Source of the DNA: JBLHKS01 sp047620505
GTDB taxonomy: Bacteria; Verrucomicrobiota; Verrucomicrobiia; Verrucomicrobiales; DEV007
Assembly: GCA_047620505.1 (NCBI GenBank)
Contig: JBLHKS010000314.1
Span: 1-6,447 of the forward strand
DNA: 6,447 bases
Reading direction: 5' to 3'
Shown: positions 1 to 5,212 of the stretch, piece after piece
How the letters are laid out: each line of letters begins with the position of its first letter
Numbering within the stretch: position 1 is the stretch's first letter
The notes under the pieces: model-generated
What the model was told of the DNA's origin: nothing
The model's database searches: none
The model's input: only the letters and a program-made list of their open reading frames with translations
Made by a program: the position numbers and the translations under genes

Positions 1-29
1 GCAAACTCAGGGCAACTTGACCGATGGGA

Positions 30-61
30 ACCGCCCGGTGCGGACCCGCATGCCGGGTGGT
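30..61 (+). ncRNA. Group II intron domain V (catalytic hairpin)
   Basis: A 32-base hairpin. The lower stem is nine pairs (30-38 with 53-61), including a G-U wobble at 33/58. A two-base bulge (TG, 51-52) lies on the 3' strand. The upper stem is four pairs (39-42 with 47-50) and the tetraloop is GACC (43-46). The catalytic triad position reads CGC (32-34), the variant seen in several bacterial intron classes in place of AGC. In group II introns this domain binds the catalytic metal ions. Every paired position is complementary, so there is no sign of decay. Confidence 0.85.
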
Positions 62-63
62 GT

Positions 64-95
64 GGGGGGAGCGGGTTCAAACCCCGTTCCTACCC
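64..95 (+). ncRNA. Group II intron domain VI with bulged branch-point adenosine
   Basis: A hairpin in which 64-66 pair with 93-95, 67-71 pair with 87-91 (including G-U pairs) and 72-75 pair with 83-86, closing a seven-base loop. A92 is the only unpaired base on the 3' side. This is the expected place for the branch-point adenosine whose 2'-OH attacks the 5' splice site and forms the lariat. The intron probably ends at T98. Confidence 0.8.
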
Positions 96-2356
96 GATTG
101 GGGTGAGATCTGGCCCGCCAGCTTTGGCCAGGCCCGCGTCATTCGCGTCACCAACAGCAACGCCAGCTGCGAGTCCGATGCGCCCAGCCCCCACTCGATG
201 CATTCAAAGAGGGTTTTCCAAATGAGATTTTCGCCACTCGGCGTGAAATCTTTGAGACTCCATCGATAAGTAGCCTTGCTGCCCGCCTCTCGCACACCCG
301 TCATCATTTGCAGCGTGCCTTGGCAATCTCTGTCAAGCATCACATTGAGGCTTGGGCTCAAATCTTCTATCCTGAGGTCGTCCTTGTTGAGGATCGCTTC
401 CACCAATTTCGCCATATGATCCAAGCCGGGCTCATATCCCACAGATGCCAAATTCTGGTACACATGGATTCCGTAATAGGTTCGCTCTCGCAGCACTGCC
501 TTCTTGATGAGATATTCGCCAGCCCCTCGCTGGAAATCCACGTTCAGAGCTCCTTCACGCAGCAACGTGGAGTCGTTGCGCTTTGCGGCCTTGCGGCCGA
601 TGCGCTCCGCCAGTTTGCTTACGACGCGCCGCGCTTGCCCGATCAGCCGCACGATCAGGCCGAACATCGAACCCCGCCCGTCATCCCGTTCCCAGAAGCG
701 CGTCCACAGCAGTTGCCGGATGACCGCGGTGGCATCCGGCATGAGACCGACTGCGAATGCGATCGGTTCTTCGTAGCGCGTGTTGATTCCAATAAATTCC
801 TTGTCCTTGAAGCCGGTGTTGTCTCGAAGATCCTCTTTCCACTCCTTAAATGGGCGATCCGCCAGGGCGTCGCCGACAAAGAAGGTCAGGTAGGTGCGAT
901 GGCCGAAGATCCACTCGTTGCCGCCGATTTTCACGGCCATGCCGCGATGTTCGAGAAGGCTGAGGAGTGCCGAGGCTGGGCTCGCGGCGGAGGCGTTGAA
1001 ACGGTCGAAGGCCTGCCGCCTTAAGCGTAGCGAGGCTCCGTCGCGGGAATCGGCAGGGGTTTTCGCGGCGGCGGAACGGGCTCGCTCGGCGGCCATTTCG
1101 GAAGCGGGAGCGAAGTGGTCACTGGCGTGGAATTCGCGCTCGAGTTCGGGGAAATCCTGAAAGAGAACGAGGCCGATTTCCCGAAGAATGCGCCGGAGAC
1201 AGGCGACGGCTTCGTCCTCGGAACCCCCACATTGCTCGAGCAGGGCGGTCCAGAGTTTGGGCTGCTCACCGGGCCGCCAACGGCCTGTGAGTTGGCTGTC
1301 GATCATGAGGCTGAAGACCTGCCCGGGTTTGGGTAAATCCGGAAGGCTTCCCTCGGCATGCAGCCTAGCGATCATGCCGATAAACAGAGGAGCGCCCATT
1401 AGTCCGTCCGAAATCGGATTTTTCTCCAGCCAGCGCCGGAGGGATTCGGCTTGGTCGCTATCGTCGGCGAAGTACTGGTAGATGAATTCTTCGCGCTCGA
1501 AGTCGGATAGCGAGCAGAGGTTCCAGAGCTGGATGGGTCGGGATTCACCGGGATCCGACAGCGCCTTGGAGAAGAGTTCGCTGTGTTCGGCGAGACGGGC
1601 TTCGCGAATCGTCACCAGAAGCGCCGAGCCGCCCGCGCGAAGCGGTTCGGCGGCGTGGATGAAGGCGTAGGCCGGTTCGATCTGATCGGGGCGCGGTTCG
1701 TCGGCCCCATCGAGAATGAGGCGGATTCGGCCTTCCCGAGCGCAGGTGAGGACAAAGTCGAGCGCAGGGCGGTTGGCCTCGAAGTCCGGGTAGGCGCAGA
1801 GGACCGCGGATTCGAGGATCTTGATCCAATCGGAACTCGCGCCAGCGGACCGGGCGATGTCGCTGAAGCGCAACCACAGGGGAAGGACGGCTTCGTCGTC
1901 GAGAATCCGCAGAGTGTGGAGATCGTCCTTCAGTCGGAGGGCGAGCCGGGAGAAGCAGACCGCAGTCGAATAGCTTTTCCCTTCGCCCGCCGGCGCGGTC
2001 AGCAGCTGCTGACCGCGAAACGTCTCGAGGTGATCTTCGAACGAGCGGTCGCGGCGGATGGGGCCATTCAAATCGGCCTCGGCGTTCTTCGGATCTTGGG
2101 GATCGGGTGTTTTGGATTCGTGCTTTCGCCCATACCGCTTCAGGGCCAGCCGCCGGGAGATGCTCGACGGGTCGGCGGTTTTCGAATTCCCCCCTACGTA
2201 GAGCGGTTCGATGCGCCGGGATACATAGAATGGATCGCCGTCAGCCCCTCGAAAGGCGGAGCTGATCGGTGAGGCGATGTGCATCGCGTTTGCGAGGATT
2301 TGGCAGGCGTCGACCGCAGCCTGAATCTCGGGTCCGTGGGTAATGTGGTGGTTCAT
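77..2356 (-). CDS. NACHT-family STAND NTPase, C-terminus altered by intron insertion
   Basis: A 759-residue NACHT-like P-loop NTPase. Such STAND proteins act as ligand-triggered switches, and many bacterial members serve in antiphage defense; that role here is inference. The Walker A motif APAGEGKS is at residues 121-128 (first Gly replaced by Ala). Walker B LILDGADE is at 213-220, matching the NACHT DGxDE form, and a sensor-like VTIRE follows near 248-252. APLFIGMIARL (about 322-332) and FGHRTYLTFF (about 484-493) match the helical segments that follow NACHT domains. The ~120-residue N-terminus shows no effector domain I recognise, and no nuclease, TIR or protease motif is visible. The ~265-residue C-terminus is unassigned. 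ATG 2356 was chosen; GTG at 2362 would add two residues, and neither start has a clear Shine-Dalgarno. The last six codons (SGRNGV) and the stop lie inside the group II intron, so the native C-terminus is probably lost. The gene is divergent from the dehydrogenase gene. Confidence 0.8.
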   Translation of the reverse strand: MNHHITHGPEIQAAVDACQILANAMHIASPISSAFRGADGDPFYVSRRIEPLYVGGNSKTADPSSISRRLALKRYGRKHESKTPDPQDPKNAEADLNGPIRRDRSFEDHLETFRGQQLLTAPAGEGKSYSTAVCFSRLALRLKDDLHTLRILDDEAVLPLWLRFSDIARSAGASSDWIKILESAVLCAYPDFEANRPALDFVLTCAREGRIRLILDGADEPRPDQIEPAYAFIHAAEPLRAGGSALLVTIREARLAEHSELFSKALSDPGESRPIQLWNLCSLSDFEREEFIYQYFADDSDQAESLRRWLEKNPISDGLMGAPLFIGMIARLHAEGSLPDLPKPGQVFSLMIDSQLTGRWRPGEQPKLWTALLEQCGGSEDEAVACLRRILREIGLVLFQDFPELEREFHASDHFAPASEMAAERARSAAAKTPADSRDGASLRLRRQAFDRFNASAASPASALLSLLEHRGMAVKIGGNEWIFGHRTYLTFFVGDALADRPFKEWKEDLRDNTGFKDKEFIGINTRYEEPIAFAVGLMPDATAVIRQLLWTRFWERDDGRGSMFGLIVRLIGQARRVVSKLAERIGRKAAKRNDSTLLREGALNVDFQRGAGEYLIKKAVLRERTYYGIHVYQNLASVGYEPGLDHMAKLVEAILNKDDLRIEDLSPSLNVMLDRDCQGTLQMMTGVREAGSKATYRWSLKDFTPSGENLIWKTLFECIEWGLGASDSQLALLLVTRMTRAWPKLAGQISPQSGRNGV
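1994..2017. repeat. Perfect 24-bp palindrome inside the NACHT gene
   Basis: The half-site CGCGGTCAGCAG is followed at once by its exact reverse complement, with no spacer. The core is the CAGCAGCTGCTG word that recurs elsewhere in this window. On the coding (minus) strand it encodes RGQQLLTA, just before the Walker A motif. Part of the symmetry follows from the codons CAG CAG CTG CTG, but the flanking seven-base arms (CGCGGTC/GACCGCG) also match perfectly. Confidence 0.8.
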
Positions 2357-2479
2357 CAACACTTGTTGGAAGATGATTCGAAGTTTGAGCGGATTTGGCC
2401 TGATGTTTTGGAAGAAATCTTTTGTTCTGACATTTTCGGTTTCAAGATTCCAGAAAATGGGTCAGTTGGCGAGATGCAG
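2357..2479. promoter_or_regulatory. Divergent intergenic region with candidate promoter for the NACHT gene
   Basis: This 123-base stretch separates the divergent NACHT and dehydrogenase starts and is visibly richer in A and T than the flanking genes. On the minus strand, TTGAAA (2440-2445) and AAAGAT (2417-2422) are 17 bases apart and could be a weak sigma70-like promoter; the -10 matches consensus at only three of six positions. No convincing -35/-10 pair was found for the plus-strand gene. The word TTGGAAGA occurs twice (2366-2373 and 2408-2415), which is too short to interpret. Both strands are open through this interval, but neither reading resembles protein of either gene family. Confidence 0.35.
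2468..2473 (+). promoter_or_regulatory. Candidate ribosome-binding site of the dehydrogenase gene (GGCGAG)
   Basis: An imperfect Shine-Dalgarno six bases upstream of ATG 2480 and nine upstream of ATG 2483. It touches ATG 2474 directly, so it argues against that start. It is the main reason for placing the start at 2480. Confidence 0.35.
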
Positions 2480-5146
2480 ATGATGCTGAAACGATTCCTC
2501 TTTCTCGCCGCCTCGATCCTGCCAGCAGCTGCTGGGGCACAGGTTTTTGACCCCAAGGCGGTCGAGCCTGAAAATGTTCCCACGAATCTCTTCGTCACGG
2601 AGGGCGATCTGGAGGTGACGCTCTGGGCGAATTCGCCGCTGCTTTTCAACCCGACGAACATCGATATCGATCACGCCGGGCGGATTTGGGTGGCCGAGGG
2701 AGTGCGTTATCGGAAACATCACGAGCGCCAGCCGGAGGGGGACCGGATCGTGGTGCTCGAAGACACGGACGGCGACGGAAAGGCGGATTCGAGCCACGTT
2801 TTCGTTCAGGAAGAGGCGCTCGTCGCACCACTGGGGGTTGCGGTGATCGACAACAAAATTGTGGTTTCGCAGCCGCCGGATTTGATCGTTTACACGGATG
2901 TTGACCGGGATCTGAGGTTCGATCCGGCGAAGGACAAGCGCGAGGTGATCCTAACCGGTTTTCACGGAAAAAATCACGACCACAGCCTGCATTCGGTCAC
3001 GGTCGGGCCGGATTCGAAGTGGTATTGGAACAGCGGAAACTGCGGTGGGAAATTTACGGACGCGGACGGGAGAACCTGGAATATCTGCGGTCCTTACGCG
3101 GGCAACCCGATCGGGCCGTGGCAGAATCCGGAGCCGAACACGGAAGTTGCTGGCAAGCCTAGCGCTGACGGACATGTCTACGTTGGCGGTTTCACCGCGC
3201 GGATGAATCCGGACGCAACGGGGGTCGAAATCATCGGTCATAATTACCGAAACAGCTACGAACAAAGCGTCACTTCGTTTGGCGACGTGTTTCAGAACGA
3301 CAACGACGACCCGCCGGCTTGTCGGCTGAGTTTCGTGCCGCGATTCGCGAATTTCGGGTTCGCCTCGAATGATGGGACGCGCGATTGGCGCGCAGATCAG
3401 CGGCCCGGCCAATTGACTGCGGTAGCAGAGTGGCGTCAGGAAAATCCGGGCTCATCCCCGGCGGCGAACGTCTACGGCGGCGGCTCACCGACGGGTAACG
3501 TGTTTTATGAGAACGGCGCGCTTGGAGATGATTTCCGCGGGCTGTTCCTCGCGTGTGAGCCTGGCCGAAACGTGGTTTTCGGCGTTCGGCCAAAGCCAAA
3601 CGGCGCGGGCTACGACATGGATCACTTCGATTTTTTGACCACGAATGTTGAGAAGAAATTCGTCGGCTCAGACTTCATCGGCGGTTCGAACAATCTGTCG
3701 AGAGAAGTTCACACGCAGTTCAGGCCGAGCGACGTCGCGGTTGGTCCTGATGGCGCGATTTACGTTTCGGATTGGTACGATGGCAGGGTCGGCGGGCACC
3801 AGGATCTGGACGAATCTTGCAGTGGCGCGATTTACCGAATTGCTCCGAAAGGCTTCAAGCCGAAGATCCCGGAATTCGACCTCGCGACGCTCGAAGGCGC
3901 GATCGAAGCGCTGAGGAGTCCGGCTGTGAACGTGCGCGAACTCGGGCGCGCTGCGCTTCGCGAAAAGGGGGCCGATGCGATTCCGGCAGTTGAGCAGCTG
4001 CTGCGCGACGAGAATCCCTACATCGCAGCTCGCGGGATCTGGATGCTGTCTCAGTTGGGGAGTCCGCAGGTGGCTTCGATCATGAACGACTCGAACGCTT
4101 CGGCGATGAATCGGATCGCGGCATTTCGCTCTCATCCGTTAGGCGTGGCATTCGGTGCGGATCACCTGACGAAGGCCGAAGATCCGGCGATTCGGCGTGA
4201 GTTTGCGCTGGCGCTGCGCGATGTGCCGTTCGAGCAAATCAAGGGCATGCTGCTGGAGCTGGCACGCGGCTACGACAGCAAGGATCGCGCTTATCTTGAG
4301 GCGCTGGGAACTGCCTGCACCGGCAAGGAAGCCGAGGCCTACTCGCTGTTCGCAGCTGAGTTGAAGGACAGCGAAATCTGGGGCGATCTGGCTTGGCGTT
4401 TGCACGTTCCGCCGGGGATCGAAGACGCCAAAACCCGGGCGTTAGATTCGGGCCTGACAAGCGCAGAACGGAAGCAGGCACTGGATCAATTGGCGTTCAC
4501 GCCGGTCCCAGCAGCTGCTGACGCGGTGATCGAAATTGCCGCGCTCGCTGGCGACGATCCGATCAAGGGCGATGCGGTCTGGTGGCTGCTCAACCGGGTA
4601 AACAACGACTGGAGCAAATTTGACCTGCTTCCTGTCCTGAAGGAACGCGGAATTTACGATCCGGAGAAAATCGAATTCGTCGAAGCTGTCCTGCCAGAGC
4701 CGCCAGCCGAGAATCCACTTTCGGTTGAAAACGTTCTCAAGCTCGAAGGTGATCTGGAGCGCGGAAAATTGACGGTGCAGCGCTGTGTGATGTGCCACCA
4801 AATGGGGGGCCTTGGCGTGGTTTACGGACCGGCGTTAGACGGCTGGGGCAAGGGCCAGACTCGCGAGGTGATCGCGACGTCGATCATCGATCCTTCGGCG
4901 GACATCGCGCATGGCTTCAAAGGAACGGAGATAAAAACGAAGGACGGCAAACGCATTCAAGGGTTGCTGATTGGCAGCGGAGATCCGAAAATTATTCGCT
5001 CGATGGGCGGGCTGACTCAGATCGTTCCGCAGAATCGGATCGAGAAGCAATTGAACTTCAAGCGCTCACTGATGCTGTCGGCTGGGCAGCTCGGAATGAC
5101 GGAGCAGGACGTGGCTGACCTCGTGGCGTTCTTGAAGGAAAATTGA
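2480..5146 (+). CDS. Secreted PVC-type dehydrogenase with HEAT-like region and C-terminal c-type heme domain
   Basis: An 888-residue secreted protein. Residues 1-20 are a signal peptide (basic KR, hydrophobic FLFLAASIL, likely cleavage after AGA). Residues ~30-455 resemble the PVC 'putative membrane-bound dehydrogenase' beta-propeller related to soluble glucose/sorbosone dehydrogenases. Supporting motifs are a DxDGDGxxD-like segment (95-103), RMNPDATG, GDVFQNDNDD and PSDVAVGPDGAIYVSDWYD. From about 465 to 600 there is a HEAT-like alpha-helical stretch, for example around ENPYIAARGIWMLSQLG. The C-terminus is the Planctomycetes/Verrucomicrobia heme-binding domain: CVMCH at 769-773 binds heme c, and M865 in SLMLS is a likely distal iron ligand. 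It probably oxidises a substrate, perhaps a sugar, in the periplasm and passes electrons through the heme; the substrate is unknown. A 5' extension to 2279 is open but would run antisense through the NACHT start and bury the signal peptide. ATGs at 2474 and 2483 are close alternatives. Confidence 0.85.
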   Translation: MMLKRFLFLAASILPAAAGAQVFDPKAVEPENVPTNLFVTEGDLEVTLWANSPLLFNPTNIDIDHAGRIWVAEGVRYRKHHERQPEGDRIVVLEDTDGDGKADSSHVFVQEEALVAPLGVAVIDNKIVVSQPPDLIVYTDVDRDLRFDPAKDKREVILTGFHGKNHDHSLHSVTVGPDSKWYWNSGNCGGKFTDADGRTWNICGPYAGNPIGPWQNPEPNTEVAGKPSADGHVYVGGFTARMNPDATGVEIIGHNYRNSYEQSVTSFGDVFQNDNDDPPACRLSFVPRFANFGFASNDGTRDWRADQRPGQLTAVAEWRQENPGSSPAANVYGGGSPTGNVFYENGALGDDFRGLFLACEPGRNVVFGVRPKPNGAGYDMDHFDFLTTNVEKKFVGSDFIGGSNNLSREVHTQFRPSDVAVGPDGAIYVSDWYDGRVGGHQDLDESCSGAIYRIAPKGFKPKIPEFDLATLEGAIEALRSPAVNVRELGRAALREKGADAIPAVEQLLRDENPYIAARGIWMLSQLGSPQVASIMNDSNASAMNRIAAFRSHPLGVAFGADHLTKAEDPAIRREFALALRDVPFEQIKGMLLELARGYDSKDRAYLEALGTACTGKEAEAYSLFAAELKDSEIWGDLAWRLHVPPGIEDAKTRALDSGLTSAERKQALDQLAFTPVPAAADAVIEIAALAGDDPIKGDAVWWLLNRVNNDWSKFDLLPVLKERGIYDPEKIEFVEAVLPEPPAENPLSVENVLKLEGDLERGKLTVQRCVMCHQMGGLGVVYGPALDGWGKGQTREVIATSIIDPSADIAHGFKGTEIKTKDGKRIQGLLIGSGDPKIIRSMGGLTQIVPQNRIEKQLNFKRSLMLSAGQLGMTEQDVADLVAFLKEN
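2522..2535. repeat. 14-bp palindrome CCAGCAGCTGCTGG, copy in the dehydrogenase signal peptide
   Basis: A perfect palindrome, read in frame as CCA GCA GCT GCT GGG (PAAAG, residues 15-19) just before the predicted cleavage site. The identical 14-mer, with the same following GG, occurs in lysA at 6227. Confidence 0.7.
4509..4520. repeat. 12-bp palindrome CAGCAGCTGCTG, copy in the dehydrogenase middle region
   Basis: A perfect 12-bp palindrome preceded by C and followed by A. It is read in frame as CCA GCA GCT GCT GAC (PAAAD), the same codon phase as the other plus-strand copies. Confidence 0.65.
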
Positions 5147-5153
5147 GGATGGG

Positions 5154-5202
5154 AGGGCGCTTCTTGACGCCAGAGAGGAAGCCCGTATCTTCGCGCCCTT
5201 TT
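5154..5202 (+). terminator. Candidate hairpin plus T-run after the dehydrogenase gene
   Basis: AGGGCGC (5154-5160) is perfectly complementary to GCGCCCT (5193-5199), and four T bases follow the stem (5199-5202). The 32-base loop is long for an intrinsic terminator. A competing small stem exists (GCTTC 5159-5163 with GAAGC 5178-5182). It begins eight bases after the dehydrogenase stop, so ending that transcript is a plausible role, but the structure is weak. Confidence 0.3.
5164..5191 (+). promoter_or_regulatory. lysA: Candidate sigma70-like promoter of lysA
   Basis: TTGACG (5164-5169, five of six matches to the -35 consensus) lies 16 bases from TATCTT (5186-5191, four of six matches to the -10). 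Transcription would start near 5198, giving a leader of about 15 bases. That is too short for a riboswitch and would leave out the only Shine-Dalgarno-like GAGGAA (5175-5180). The promoter sits within the loop of the candidate terminator hairpin. Confidence 0.4.
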
Positions 5203-5212
5203 CCAAAAACTG

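Larger units (their letters stand above)
1..98 (+). mobile_element. Group II intron, 3' end (end of domain IV, domains V and VI); continues off the left edge
   Basis: The first 98 bases fold as the 3' terminus of a bacterial group II self-splicing intron, a ribozyme retroelement that normally carries a reverse transcriptase/maturase gene in domain IV. Seen directly: a domain V hairpin (30-61), a two-base linker, a domain VI hairpin (64-95) with a bulged adenosine at 92, and a 3' end in GAT at 96-98. This fits the AY terminus rule, with the branch point seven positions from the end (inclusive). Bases 1-29 would be the tail of domain IV or the linker before domain V. The reverse transcriptase, domain I and the 5' exon are not in the window, so completeness, activity and subclass cannot be judged. 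The 3' exon is inferred to begin at 99. The intron runs antisense to the NACHT gene that it abuts. Confidence 0.85.

Noticed and set aside
24..269. 81-residue open frame on the plus strand at the left edge
   Set aside because: It begins within the intron's structured 3' end and runs antisense through the NACHT gene; the protein shows no family resemblance.
308..1024. 238-residue open frame on the plus strand
   Set aside because: It is antisense to the NACHT gene, lacks recognisable motifs and is the kind of long open frame expected opposite GC-rich coding sequence.
1583..2272. 229-residue open frame on the plus strand
   Set aside because: It is antisense to the NACHT P-loop and Walker B region, where the minus strand carries clear motifs; the composition is shadow-like.
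2366..2415. TTGGAAGA direct repeat in the divergent intergenic region
   Set aside because: Two eight-base copies 42 bases apart are too short and lack symmetry, so an operator claim is not supportable.
2279..2479. N-terminal extension of the dehydrogenase by 67 residues
   Set aside because: It would overlap the NACHT start in antisense and place the signal peptide internally; the signal peptide and the GGCGAG site support the start near 2480.
3993..4002. AGCAGCTGCT as another copy of the recurring palindrome
   Set aside because: Only the ten-base core matches. It is flanked by G on both sides, lacks the CCA...GR context and is in a different codon phase (GAG CAG CTG CTG).
5175..5180. GAGGAA as the lysA ribosome-binding site
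   Set aside because: It ends 32 bases before the ATG, too far for Shine-Dalgarno pairing, and would lie upstream of the predicted transcription start.
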